Of a stretch of 64,000 bases of DNA, positions 35,403-44,145 are shown piece after piece. The notes under the pieces are model-generated. The model saw only the letters and a list, made by a program, of their open reading frames with translations. It searched no databases and had not been told where the DNA came from. Source of the stretch: DASXKD01 sp963703605 (GTDB lineage: Bacteria > Actinomycetota > Actinomycetes > Streptosporangiales > Streptosporangiaceae); assembly GCA_963703605.1 (NCBI GenBank), contig CAVPFC010000051.1:124001-188000 (forward strand), read 5' to 3'. The stretch's first letter is position 1; each line of letters opens with the position of its first letter. The position numbers and the translations under genes are program-made.

Positions 35403-36938
35403 GTGGGGCAGCAGGTGAACGCGGCATCGGTGGAATGGAATCCCACGACGGAACGGCTTCGTGAGCTAGCGGAGAAAATGCCGAACGCTTCCGTCACGGA
35501 GTTCGGTAATGTCAACGTCAAGGCGCGCGTGGACTCACGCAGCACCAAGTCGACGTTCATCGTCGATGACTCAACCAATGCGACCAAGCAAACGATCCCC
35601 CGGGCAGAATTCGACCGCATCGCCGCGGAGCAGGACGCCTACATCTCCGGATCCCACATGGTCGTCGTCGATGGCTACATCGGCTCCGACCCGGAGTTCC
35701 GTACCCGCGCCCGGCTGGTCATGGAGGCGGCCAACGCCAACGTGGCCGGCATGCAGAAGCAGCTGTACTACCCGGTCGGTGAGGACTACGACCCGGCCAC
35801 GTGGGAGCCGGACACGACGGTCATCTACACACCGAACCTGCCCGCGCCCGGCTACCCGAACGACCGGGTCATCGCGGTCGACCTGAACAGCAACGTGACC
35901 CGCGTGCTCAACTCCGACTACTTCGGTGAGTCGAAGAAGGGCGGCCTGCGGATGTGGAACAACATCGTCTACAACCGCGGCGGCCTGGCGCTGCACGCCG
36001 GGTGCAAGGTGATCCCGGTCGGCGGGCGCAATCGCGGGGTCCTCATCGTGGGCCTGTCCGGCACCGGCAAGACGACCACGACGTTCACCACGCAGCTCGG
36101 CAGCAAGCCGGCGCAGGACGACTTCATCGCGCTCATGCCGGGCGGCAAGGTCTACGCGACCGAGAACGGCTGCTTCGCCAAGACGTTCGGCCTGGACCCA
36201 CGGTTCGAGCCGGCCATCTACAACGCCACCGCCAAGCCGGACGCCTACCTGGAGAACGTCTCGGTGGACGCGCTGGGCAAGGTGGACTTCTTCGACACGT
36301 CCTACACCAAGAACGGCCGCACGACCTGGCCCTTCTCCTACGTGGACCCGTGGCCGTCCAACGACATCCCGCTCGCGGAGTTCCTGCTGATCCTGAACAG
36401 GAACGAGAACATCGTGCCCGGCGTGGCCCGGCTGGACCGGGCCCAGGCGGCGGCGTACTTCATGCTGGGCGAGACCACCGGCACCTCGGCGGGCGGCAAG
36501 GACGAGGAAGGCAAGTTCCTCCGGGTGCCGGGCACCAACCCGTTCTTCCCCCGCGCCATGGCCGACATGGGCAACCGGATGCTGGAGCTGCTGGACAGCC
36601 ACGAGCTCAAGGTGTTCGTGCTGAACACCGGGCGGGTCGGCGGCGGCGACGACCACGAGGGATCGAAGAAGGTCACGATCCCCTACTCGTCGGCGATCGT
36701 CCAGGCCATCGTCGAGGAGACGATCAGCTGGACCACCGACCCCGACTTCGGCTACGAGATCGCCGAGGCGGTCCCGGGGGTCGACGACATCGAGATCCTT
36801 CAGCCGCGGCGGCTGTACGACCGGCAGGGCCGGGGCGGCGACTACGACGCGATGGTGAGCCGGATGAAACGGGAGCGCCGGGAGTACCTGGCCTCGTTCC
36901 CCGGCCTCGACGAGGCCATCGTCAAGTCGATCGGCTGA
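35403..36938 (+). CDS. pckA: Phosphoenolpyruvate carboxykinase, ATP-dependent type
   Basis: This gene encodes 511 residues. The kinase P-loop is GLSGTGKTTTT, followed by ENGCFAKTFGL and EPAIYNAT, which align with the metal- and nucleotide-binding segments of ATP-type PckA; the GTP-type enzyme has different motifs. STKSTFIVDD corresponds to the oxaloacetate-binding region and NTGRVGGG to the adenine loop. It converts oxaloacetate to PEP in gluconeogenesis. GTG at 35403 has AGGAGG eight bases upstream. The sequence is rather divergent from enterobacterial PckA. A long perfect-stem terminator follows. Confidence 0.9.
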   Translation: MGQQVNAASVEWNPTTERLRELAEKMPNASVTEFGNVNVKARVDSRSTKSTFIVDDSTNATKQTIPRAEFDRIAAEQDAYISGSHMVVVDGYIGSDPEFRTRARLVMEAANANVAGMQKQLYYPVGEDYDPATWEPDTTVIYTPNLPAPGYPNDRVIAVDLNSNVTRVLNSDYFGESKKGGLRMWNNIVYNRGGLALHAGCKVIPVGGRNRGVLIVGLSGTGKTTTTFTTQLGSKPAQDDFIALMPGGKVYATENGCFAKTFGLDPRFEPAIYNATAKPDAYLENVSVDALGKVDFFDTSYTKNGRTTWPFSYVDPWPSNDIPLAEFLLILNRNENIVPGVARLDRAQAAAYFMLGETTGTSAGGKDEEGKFLRVPGTNPFFPRAMADMGNRMLELLDSHELKVFVLNTGRVGGGDDHEGSKKVTIPYSSAIVQAIVEETISWTTDPDFGYEIAEAVPGVDDIEILQPRRLYDRQGRGGDYDAMVSRMKRERREYLASFPGLDEAIVKSIG

Positions 36939-36945
36939 GCCCGTA

Positions 36946-36992
36946 ACGTTAACCCCGTGCCGTCCCACCCAGGGGCGGGACGGGGTTAACGT
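36946..36992 (+). terminator. Terminator after pckA
   Basis: ACGTTAACCCCGT (36946-36958) pairs perfectly over 13 bp with 36980-36992. The inner part adds a few more G-C pairs. It starts eight bases after the stop. Confidence 0.85.
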
Positions 36993-37023
36993 ATGTAGGT
37001 AGCACTCTCACCAGCCTCACCAC

Positions 37024-37053
37024 CATCTGGCATGAGCGCATCTGGCATGAGCG
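37024..37053 (+). repeat. 15-bp tandem duplication in the uppS leader
   Basis: CATCTGGCATGAGCG occurs twice without a gap (37024-37038 and 37039-37053), just upstream of the isoprenyl transferase ribosome-binding site. Each unit contains an ATG; they add alternative starts at 37032 and 37047. Confidence 0.85.
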
Positions 37054-37067
37054 CACAAGGGGTGCAA

Positions 37068-37829
37068 ATGGGACTGCGCGATCTTGCCTACCGGCTGTAC
37101 GAGCGCAGGCTGGAAGCGTCGCTGTCCGGGGTTTCGATACCCCGGCATGTCGGTGTGATCCTGGACGGCAACCGGAGGTGGGCCCGGTCCGCCGGCCTCG
37201 CCGACGTCAGCGACGGCCACCAGAGGGGCGCCGACAACATCTTCGAACTGCTCGGCTGGTGCCGGCAGGCCGGGGTCGAGGTGGTCACGCTGTGGCTGCT
37301 GTCGACCGACAATCTCGCCAGGCCGCGCGCCGAGCTGGACGCGCTGCTCCGGATCATCGAGGGCACCGTCAAGGAACTGGTCGTGCAGGGCTGGCACGTC
37401 AAGCCGGTGGGCGCGCTCGACCTGCTGCCGGTGGACACCGCCCAGGTGCTCAAGGACGCCGCCGAGGCGACGGCCGACAATCCGGGGCTGCTGGTGAACG
37501 TCGCGGTCGGGTACGGCGGGCGGCGCGAGATCGCGGACGCGGTGCGCTCGCTGCTCTACGACCACGCCACCAAGGGGACCAGCATCGAGGATCTGGCCGA
37601 GCTCCTCGACGTGGAGCACATCGCGGACCATCTCTACACGGCCGGCCAGCCCGACCCCGACCTGGTCATCCGCACCTCGGGTGAGCAGCGGCTGGGCGGG
37701 TTCCTGCTCTGGCAGAGCGCTCACTCCGAGTTCTACTTCTGCGACGCGTACTGGCCGGCCTTCCGGCGGGTCGACTTCCTCCGGGCGCTGCGGTCCTACG
37801 GCGCCCGCCACCGCAGGTTCGGCGCCTGA
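37068..37829 (+). CDS. uppS: Cis-isoprenyl diphosphate synthase (undecaprenyl/short-chain Z-type)
   Basis: This 253-residue enzyme elongates prenyl diphosphates with IPP to make polyprenyl carriers. Catalytic Asp is in ILDGNRRWA; NVAVGYGGRREI and DLVIRTSGEQRLGGFLLWQ are diagnostic. It lacks the usual hydrophobic insertion difference needed to decide chain length by eye. ATG at 37068 follows AAGGGGTGCAA. PhoH lies downstream, a common actinobacterial neighbour. Its product may serve the polymer genes further along. Confidence 0.9.
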   Translation: MGLRDLAYRLYERRLEASLSGVSIPRHVGVILDGNRRWARSAGLADVSDGHQRGADNIFELLGWCRQAGVEVVTLWLLSTDNLARPRAELDALLRIIEGTVKELVVQGWHVKPVGALDLLPVDTAQVLKDAAEATADNPGLLVNVAVGYGGRREIADAVRSLLYDHATKGTSIEDLAELLDVEHIADHLYTAGQPDPDLVIRTSGEQRLGGFLLWQSAHSEFYFCDAYWPAFRRVDFLRALRSYGARHRRFGA

Positions 37830-38076
37830 CGCGCCGCGCGCGGACCGGCTCAGAAACCCGGCGCCGGGCGCGTAACCCGGCAAAATCTCCTGCTAGAGAT
37901 CCCAGAGGTGGGTGTTTCTGGCGTTTCGGGCGCCTCCCGTCCGAGTGGCGTGACATGGGTACTTCCGGGATCTCGTCCCGGACTGTACCGTCGGAACTGG
38001 AAGGCGGTGCGTAGCCGCCTGCCGGGAAGGCCCTCGACATCCTCGAGCTTGTTGTCCTGGTACGCAGGCGAGACGA

Positions 38077-38103
38077 GTGCAGGGCCGGCGACCGGCCCTG
38101 CAC
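38077..38103 (+). terminator. 12-bp hairpin with CGA triloop, terminator or leader element
   Basis: GTGCAGGGCCGG pairs perfectly with 38092-38103; the loop is CGA. It lies 70 bp upstream of phoH and 250 bp after uppS, so it may end readthrough or act in the phoH leader. Confidence 0.6.
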
Positions 38104-38144
38104 GGGCCGGCCCGGTCAGTATCACCCGTCTCTAGTCCGAACGT

Positions 38145-38161
38145 GGCGTCCCGAGGACGCC
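38145..38161 (+). promoter_or_regulatory. 7-bp CGA-triloop hairpin next to the phoH ribosome-binding site
   Basis: GGCGTCC, loop CGA, GGACGCC. It directly precedes the GGGGAGA ribosome-binding site of phoH and could influence translation. Confidence 0.45.
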
Positions 38162-38174
38162 CAGGGGAGAACGA

Positions 38175-39551
38175 GTGGCCAGTTCTTCTGCCCGTCGCTC
38201 CACGCGGCACGACAGTTCCCGCTCCGACACCGACCGTCCGGGCGCAGCCAGCGCGCGGCGCACCTACGTCCTGGACACCAGCGTCCTGCTCGCTGACCCA
38301 CTCGCCATCAGCAGGTTCGCCGAGCACCGTGCGGTCCTGCCCATCGTGGTAATCACCGAGCTCGAGGCCAAGCGGCACCACCCCGAACTGGGCTTCTTTG
38401 CCCGTCAGGCCCTTCGTTACCTGGACGATCTGCGGATCGAGTACGGCCGTCTGGACGCCGACCTTCCGATCGGGGACAGCGGCGGCACCGTCCGGGTCGA
38501 GCTGAATCACAGCGATCCCCAGGTGCTCCCGCCCGGATTCCGGCTCGGGGACAACGACACCCGGATTCTTTCGGTCGCCCGCAGCCTGGCGGCCGAGGGG
38601 GAGGATGTCGTTCTGGTCAGCAAGGACCTGCCGCTGCGGGTCAAGGCCGCCTCGATAGGGCTGACCGCCGAGGAGTACCGGGCCGAGATGCCCGCCGACT
38701 CGGGCTGGACGGGCATGGCCGAGATCGCGGTCACCGGCGCCGACATCGAGCAGCTCTACGAGTCCGGCACGCTGGACTGCGCCGCCGCGCGCGATCTGCC
38801 CTGCCACACCGGCCTGGTGCTGTCGGCAGGCGGGCTCGGCGGCGGCAGCGCGCTCGGCCGGGTGCTGCCCGACAAGTCGGTGCGCCTGGTCCGGGGCGAC
38901 CGGGAGGCGTTCGGGCTGCGGGGGCGGAGCGCGGAACAGCGGGTCGCGCTGGAGCTGCTGCTGGACCCGGAGATCGGCATCGTGTCGCTGGGCGGCCGGG
39001 CCGGCACGGGCAAGTCGGCCCTGGCGCTCTGCGCTGGGCTGGAATCGGTGATGGAGCGGCACCAGCACCGGAAGGTGGTCGTGTTCCGCCCCCTCTACGC
39101 GGTCGGTGGGCAGGATCTGGGCTACCTGCCCGGTTCCGAGGCCGACAAGATGAACCCGTGGGCGCAGGCCGTCTACGACACCCTGTCCTCGGTCACCACG
39201 CAGGCCGTCATCGACGAGGTGCTGAACCGGGACATGTTCGAGGTCCTGCCGCTGACGCACATCCGTGGCCGCTCGCTGCACGACTCGTTCGTGATCGTGG
39301 ACGAAGCGCAGTCGCTGGAACGTGGTGTCCTGCTGACCGTCCTGTCCCGGATCGGCTCGGGGTCCCGGGTGGTGCTTACGCACGACGTTGCGCAGCGCGA
39401 CAACCTGCGGGTGGGCCGGCATGACGGGGTCGTGGCGGTGATCGAGAAGCTGAAGGGGCACCCGCTGTTCGCCCACGTCACGCTGGTCCGCTCCGAGCGG
39501 TCCCCGATCGCCGCGCTCGTCACGGAGATGCTGGAGGACGTGGCGCTCTGA
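38175..39551 (+). CDS. phoH: PhoH-family protein: PIN domain plus PhoH ATPase
   Basis: The protein has 458 residues. The N-terminal PIN nuclease domain has acidic residues in TYVLDTSVLLADP, LGDNDTRILSVA and VLVSKDLPLRVKA. The PhoH helicase-like ATPase has Walker A GGRAGTGKSALAL and Walker B SFVIVDEAQS. PIN-PhoH (PhoH2) proteins are RNA-unwinding nucleases. GTG at 38175 follows GGGGAGA. The first 25 residues are disordered Ser/Arg-rich. Confidence 0.92.
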   Translation: MASSSARRSTRHDSSRSDTDRPGAASARRTYVLDTSVLLADPLAISRFAEHRAVLPIVVITELEAKRHHPELGFFARQALRYLDDLRIEYGRLDADLPIGDSGGTVRVELNHSDPQVLPPGFRLGDNDTRILSVARSLAAEGEDVVLVSKDLPLRVKAASIGLTAEEYRAEMPADSGWTGMAEIAVTGADIEQLYESGTLDCAAARDLPCHTGLVLSAGGLGGGSALGRVLPDKSVRLVRGDREAFGLRGRSAEQRVALELLLDPEIGIVSLGGRAGTGKSALALCAGLESVMERHQHRKVVVFRPLYAVGGQDLGYLPGSEADKMNPWAQAVYDTLSSVTTQAVIDEVLNRDMFEVLPLTHIRGRSLHDSFVIVDEAQSLERGVLLTVLSRIGSGSRVVLTHDVAQRDNLRVGRHDGVVAVIEKLKGHPLFAHVTLVRSERSPIAALVTEMLEDVAL

Positions 39552-39725
39552 CCGTCCCGCCTTCGGGCCGGCAAGGCCTGGCGTGAGTCCCGTTGGGGAG
39601 TGCGCCAAATGCGGGGGTTTGGCGCCCCCGGGATCGCGCTTACCCGGTGGGCGGCAAAGGCGCATAGCTCGTAACTCGGCGTAGTGCCTCTATCACAGAC
39701 TGTGGCGGGGTACCTTACGACCATC

Positions 39726-40802
39726 ATGAACTATGTGTCACACTCTAGTTACTCAACGTCATACACCGACGTCAGTACCAGCACGCCGGTGTCGGTGATC
39801 ATGCCCGTTCGGAACGAGGAACGGCACCTGGAAGAGGCCGTGGGGAGCGTGCTCGCCCAGGATTATCCCGCTGGCATCGAGGTGGTGCTCGCGGTCGGCC
39901 CGTCGCGCGATGCCACCCTGGAGATCGCCCACCGGCTCGCCAGCGCCGATCCGCGGGTCACCGTCGTGGCCAATCCCAGCGGCATGATCCCCGCGGCCAG
40001 CAACGCGGCCATCAAGGCATCGAGGTTCCCGATCGTCGCCCGGGTGGACGGGCACGCGCTGATCCCGCCCGGGTACTTGACGCTCGCGGTACAACTGCTC
40101 GAGCAGACGGGCGCGGCGGACGTCGGCGGGATCATGGCGGCGCAGGGCGTGACGCCGTTCGAGCGGGCGGTTGCCTGGGCCATGACGTCTCCCGCGGGAG
40201 TGGGCCGGTCCCGGTTCCACACCGGGGGCGGCGTGGGCCCGGTGGACACCGTCTACCTGGGGGTGTACCGGCGCGAGGCGCTGGAGCGGGTGGGTGGCTT
40301 CGACGAGGCCTACCTGCGCGCCGAGGACTGGGAGATGAACCACCGGATCCGCCAGGCGGGCGGCTTGATCTGGTTCGATCCCCGGCTGAGGGTGACCTAC
40401 CGGCCCCGCGCATCGGTCCGGGCGCTGGCCATCCAGTACTTCAACTACGGCCGGTGGCGCCGGGTGATCTGCCGCGAGCACGCGGGCACGGCCAACCTGC
40501 GATACCTGGCGCCACCCGCCGCGGTCGCGGTCATGGCGGCCGGCCTCGCCGCGGGCCTGGCCGGCGTGGTGGGCGGGCCGGCCGGGGCCAGCGCGCCGGG
40601 CTGGCTCACGCTGGGATTCGCGATCCCCGCCGCCTACCTGGGCGGCATCCTCGCCGTGACCGGGCTGGCCGCGCGCGACCTGCCCGGGCGGGTACTCGCG
40701 CACCTGCCCGCCGCCATGGTCACGATGCACGTCTGCTGGGGGGCCGGTTTCCTCACCAGCCCGCGCGGCCTCAAGCCCGGTCGCAAGCCCGGGCGCCAGT
40801 AG
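39726..40802 (+). CDS. Family 2 glycosyltransferase, membrane-associated
   Basis: This 358-residue enzyme has the GT-A fold: VSVIMPVRNEERHLEEA, the DxD-like VARVDGHALIP, and AEDWEMNHRIRQAGG as catalytic base region. Three hydrophobic helices follow from residue 265. The pattern resembles exopolysaccharide transferases of the ExoA type. ATG at 39726 is preferred over 39684. A TACCTT hexamer 15 bp upstream suggests a very short leader. It opens the glycopolymer region. Confidence 0.87.
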   Translation: MNYVSHSSYSTSYTDVSTSTPVSVIMPVRNEERHLEEAVGSVLAQDYPAGIEVVLAVGPSRDATLEIAHRLASADPRVTVVANPSGMIPAASNAAIKASRFPIVARVDGHALIPPGYLTLAVQLLEQTGAADVGGIMAAQGVTPFERAVAWAMTSPAGVGRSRFHTGGGVGPVDTVYLGVYRREALERVGGFDEAYLRAEDWEMNHRIRQAGGLIWFDPRLRVTYRPRASVRALAIQYFNYGRWRRVICREHAGTANLRYLAPPAAVAVMAAGLAAGLAGVVGGPAGASAPGWLTLGFAIPAAYLGGILAVTGLAARDLPGRVLAHLPAAMVTMHVCWGAGFLTSPRGLKPGRKPGRQ

Positions 40803-40875
40803 GCCCAGGCCCACCCCGGATGTGGGTGCCGGTCCATGGCATGCCAGCCCGGCACGGGCCAGGATTACCTGGTAG

Positions 40876-41415
40876 ATGAACACAAATCTGCCCACGGCCC
40901 AGCGCCGGGCGCGCGGAGCGCGGCGCCGATCTGGGGTCCTGGCCGGCGGCCTGGCGGCGATCGCGCTGCTCGCCGCGGCGTGCAGCGGTGGAAGTTCAGC
41001 CACGCTCACGGCGACCGCCTACCAGAAGGCGGTTGCCTACGCGCAGTGCATGCGCGCGGACGGCGAGCCGGGCTATCCCGACCCCACCAGCAACGGCGGA
41101 TTCGTCATCAACGGGCAGAAGGACCACCTCAACGGCCAGCTGATGCAGCTGGCCAACAAGAAATGCCAGCACCTGCTGCCGAAGACCGCTCCGATGACCG
41201 CGGCGCAGCAGCGGCAGGTCACCGCCCAGGCGCTGAAGTACGTCGCGTGCATGCGCACACACGGCATACCCGACATGCCCGATCCGCAGGTTAACGCCCA
41301 GGGTGTCCGGTTCCAGATCGGCGGCCCGAAGGGCAAGGGCCCGCCGCCCAACTCGCCGGTACTCCACACCGCGATGCAGTCCTGCCAGAAGCTGATCCCC
41401 GGCGGCCCGCCATAG
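40876..41415 (+). CDS. Secreted lipoprotein, unknown function
   Basis: The 179-residue protein has a signal peptide (LAGGLAAIALLAAAC) with a lipobox cysteine at about residue 36. The mature part has two similar segments, each with a Cys-Met pair: AYAQCMRADGEPGYPDP and KYVACMRTHGIPDMPDP. The internal duplication and paired cysteines suggest two small similar domains. The family is common in actinobacteria, and its role is unknown. Hairpins separate it from convergent ispD. Confidence 0.83.
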   Translation: MNTNLPTAQRRARGARRRSGVLAGGLAAIALLAAACSGGSSATLTATAYQKAVAYAQCMRADGEPGYPDPTSNGGFVINGQKDHLNGQLMQLANKKCQHLLPKTAPMTAAQQRQVTAQALKYVACMRTHGIPDMPDPQVNAQGVRFQIGGPKGKGPPPNSPVLHTAMQSCQKLIPGGPP

Positions 41416-41416
41416 A

Positions 41417-41477
41417 GCGCCCGGCACTGGGCGCCCGGCATTAGGGCGCCGCGAGCCCGGCAGTCGCTCTTGCCGGG
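41417..41477. terminator. Two hairpins between convergent lipoprotein and ispD genes
   Basis: GCGCCC/GGGCGC at 41417-41434 and CCCGGCA/TGCCGGG at 41456-41477 (8-nt loop). Together they can terminate both convergent genes. Confidence 0.65.
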
Positions 41478-41486
41478 TGCTCTCGA

Positions 41487-42188
41487 TCACTGCTGACAGC
41501 GCAGCAGTGCCTCGGCGACGGCCAGGTCGCGCGGGTAAGTGATCTTGATGTTGCGCTCGCTGCCCGGCACGATGTGCACCTTGACCTCCGGCAGGTAGCG
41601 CAGCACGATCCCGCAGTCGTCGGTGGCGGGCAGGTCGCCGAAGCGCGGGTCCGCCGCGGCAAGCTCGTGCGCCTTCCTGATCACCGACAGGCGGAAGCCC
41701 TGGGGCGTCTGGCACCGCACCAGGCTGTCCCGCCGTGGCATGCCGGCCATGACCCCGCCGCTGACCAGGGCGATTGTGTCGGACGAGGGCACCGCCACCC
41801 CCACGGCGCGGTGCCCGGCCAGCGCCGCAACGCAGGCGGCGATGACCCCCTGATCCACCAGTGGCCTGGCCGCATCGTGGAAAAGGACGTCGCACTCGGC
41901 GCCGCCGAGTTCCTCGATGGCCCGCCAGGTCGACTCCACCCGGGTGCGCCCGCCGGCGATGACGCCCGTGACCTTGCGGTAACCGCCGCCCGCCAGCATC
42001 TTCCGCGCCTGGCCGGCGTGGCCCGCGGTCATCACCACCAGGATGGCGTCCACGCCCGGGGCCTGCTCGAAGGCGGCGACCGAGTGCTCGATCAGGGCCC
42101 GTCCGGCCAGTGGCAGCAACTGCTTGGGCAGGTCGGTGCCGAACCGCTCGCCTGAGCCGCCCGCCAGCACGACCGCGACTGTGTGCAT
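41487..42188 (-). CDS. IspD/TarI-type cytidylyltransferase
   Basis: This 233-residue CTP-dependent transferase has the loop VLAGGSGERFGTDLPKQLLP. FHDAARPLV, CQTPQGFR and TDDCGIVL are conserved. IspD makes CDP-methylerythritol for isoprenoids; TarI makes CDP-ribitol for teichoic acid. Its divergent neighbour is a CDP-alcohol-type polymer cluster, so a TarI-like role is plausible, but the sequence alone does not decide. Confidence 0.85.
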   Translation of the reverse strand: MHTVAVVLAGGSGERFGTDLPKQLLPLAGRALIEHSVAAFEQAPGVDAILVVMTAGHAGQARKMLAGGGYRKVTGVIAGGRTRVESTWRAIEELGGAECDVLFHDAARPLVDQGVIAACVAALAGHRAVGVAVPSSDTIALVSGGVMAGMPRRDSLVRCQTPQGFRLSVIRKAHELAAADPRFGDLPATDDCGIVLRYLPEVKVHIVPGSERNIKITYPRDLAVAEALLRCQQ

Positions 42189-42289
42189 GACGCGGACTCT
42201 ATCCGTGCCGCCCAACCAGTCCCGTGCCGCCCGGCAATGCCGCTACGCTGAGCGAGAAGTCAGATACTTTACGTGAGGGGACGCTTCGG

Positions 42290-43024
42290 GTGATCGGCAT
42301 GGTGCTGGCGGCGGGCGCCGGGCGGCGGTTGCGGCCGGACACCGACACGCTCCCCAAGACCCTCCTCCCGGTGGCAGGCGCGACCACCATTCTGGACATC
42401 GCGCTGCGCAACCTGGCTGCCTCCGGGCTCACCGACATCGTGCTGGTGGTGGGGCACGCGGCGGAGGCGATCACCAGCCAGGTGACCGCGCTGGAACGCG
42501 CCCACGGCGTGCGGCTCACGCTGCTGCACAACGACCGTGCCCACGACTGGAACAACGCCTACTCGCTGTGGCTGGCGCGGGACCATTTCGCCCAGGGCGC
42601 CGTGCTGGTCAACGGGGACACCGTCCATCCGGCGAGCGTGGAGAAGGCACTGCTCTCCGCGCGCGGCACGGCCGGCGTGATCCTGGCCATCGACAACTCC
42701 AAGCGGCTGGCCGACGAGGAGATGAAGGTGGTCCTCGACGAGCGCGGGCTGCTGGCCAGGATCACCAAACGGATGGACCCGGCGCTCGCCGACGGCGAGT
42801 ACATCGGCGCAACCCTGATCGAGGCCGCCGCCGCCGCACCGCTGGCCGGCGCGCTCGAGGCCACCTGGCGCCGCGACCCGGGCCGGTACTACGAGGACGG
42901 CTACCAGGAACTCGCCGACCGTGGCGGCGAGATCGCGGTCGCCCCGATCGGCGCGGTGGACTGGGTCGAGGTCGACGATCACGAGGACCTGCGCCGGGCC
43001 CGCCAGATCGCCGCCAGGTGCTAG
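42290..43024 (+). CDS. Nucleotidyltransferase, choline-phosphate/sugar-phosphate cytidylyltransferase type
   Basis: The 244-residue Rossmann enzyme begins IGMVLAAGAGRRLRPDTD with LPKTLLPVAG. NDRAHDWNNAYSLW and VLVNGDTVHP match phosphocholine-type (LicC-like) cytidylyltransferases. GTG at 42290 has GAGGGG nine bases upstream; ATG at 42299 is possible. It heads an operon with a glycerol-1-phosphate dehydrogenase-like enzyme, a CDP-alcohol transferase and a glycosyltransferase. The likely product is a CDP-activated small alcohol such as CDP-glycerol. Confidence 0.87.
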   Translation: MIGMVLAAGAGRRLRPDTDTLPKTLLPVAGATTILDIALRNLAASGLTDIVLVVGHAAEAITSQVTALERAHGVRLTLLHNDRAHDWNNAYSLWLARDHFAQGAVLVNGDTVHPASVEKALLSARGTAGVILAIDNSKRLADEEMKVVLDERGLLARITKRMDPALADGEYIGATLIEAAAAAPLAGALEATWRRDPGRYYEDGYQELADRGGEIAVAPIGAVDWVEVDDHEDLRRARQIAARC

Positions 43025-43089
43025 CGGCTAGCCCGGGCCATTCCGCTACTTACTGTCCGTCGTTATTCGATCACTGTTAGTCTCAGCGC

Positions 43090-44145
43090 ATGCCGCTGCT
43101 TGCGCGGTTGCTGCCCGCGCCGCTCGCCGTCGACGTCCGCCGTGGCGCCATCAGCGGCCTCGGGGCCTTGCTCGCCGACCGCAGGATCGCGACCGAAGGG
43201 CGGGTCGCCATCGCCCTCGGGCCCGGCCAGCACGGGGACGGGATCGCCGCCCGGATCGAGATCGGCGACGCTGAGCTGTTCCGGGTCGAGGACGCCACCG
43301 TGGACAGCGCGGTCCGGCTGGGCAAGCGACTGCGGGCTGGTCCCTACGAGGCGGTAGCGGGCATCGGCGGCGGCCGCACCATAGACGTGACCAAGTTCGC
43401 CGCGAACATGGCCGGCATACCGATGGTGTCCGTGGCGACCAACCTGTCCCACGACGGGATCGCCTCCCCGGTCAGCTCGCTGGAGCACGAATCGGGCAAG
43501 AGTTCCTACGGGGTGGCGCCGCCGGTCGCCGTGGTGGTGGACCTCGACAGCGTGCACGCGGCCCCGCCACGGCTGGTCCGCGCCGGGATCGGGGACGTGG
43601 TCAGCAACCTGTCCGCGATCGCGGACTGGGAGCTCGCCGGGGCCGACGCAGGCGAGCCGATCGACGGCCTCGCGGTCACCTTGGCCCGCTCGGCCGCGCA
43701 CGCGGTGCTGCACCAGCCGGGCAGCGTGGACTCCGACGAGTTCCTCACCGTCCTGGCCGAGGCGCTGATCCTGTCCGGCGTGGCCATGACCGTGGCAGGC
43801 TCCAGTCGCCCGTGCAGCGGGGGCGACCACGAGATCCTGCACGCGATAGACAAGCTCTACCCGGACGCGGGCACGCACGGCGAGCTGGCCGGGGTCGGCG
43901 CGCTGTTCTGCACCTACCTGCGGGAAGACGGCGAGAACGTGGCGTTGGTCTCGGCGTGCCTGGTCCGGCACGGCCTGCCGAGAACACCGGGCGACCTGGG
44001 GCTGTCCGCGGCAGACTTCACCAAGGCGATCATGTGCGCACCGGGGACGCGCCCCGGCCGCTACACGGTACTCGAGCGGTCCGGCATGACCGAGGCGCAG
44101 GCGGCGGCACGGGTGGATGAGTATGTCCGGTCCCTCGCTGGCTGA
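43090..44145 (+). CDS. sn-Glycerol-1-phosphate dehydrogenase-like enzyme (iron-containing ADH superfamily)
   Basis: This is a 351-residue protein. GIGGGRTIDVTKFAA binds NAD(P)H. TNLSHDGIASPVSS and RAGIGDVVSNLSAIADW are the hallmarks of glycerol-1-phosphate dehydrogenases (archaeal EgsA, Bacillus AraM) rather than general alcohol dehydrogenases. Metal ligands are Asp in AGIGD, His in SGGDHEILHAID and His in GTHGELAG. It would reduce DHAP to sn-glycerol-1-phosphate. It overlaps the CDP-alcohol transferase by 29 bases. Confidence 0.87.
   Translation: MPLLARLLPAPLAVDVRRGAISGLGALLADRRIATEGRVAIALGPGQHGDGIAARIEIGDAELFRVEDATVDSAVRLGKRLRAGPYEAVAGIGGGRTIDVTKFAANMAGIPMVSVATNLSHDGIASPVSSLEHESGKSSYGVAPPVAVVVDLDSVHAAPPRLVRAGIGDVVSNLSAIADWELAGADAGEPIDGLAVTLARSAAHAVLHQPGSVDSDEFLTVLAEALILSGVAMTVAGSSRPCSGGDHEILHAIDKLYPDAGTHGELAGVGALFCTYLREDGENVALVSACLVRHGLPRTPGDLGLSAADFTKAIMCAPGTRPGRYTVLERSGMTEAQAAARVDEYVRSLAG

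Larger units (their letters stand above)
37830..38174. other. Leader region between uppS and phoH
   Basis: There is no gene. It contains two hairpins with CGA triloops (38077-38103 and 38145-38161), the second ending three bases before the phoH ribosome-binding site. Confidence 0.5.
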
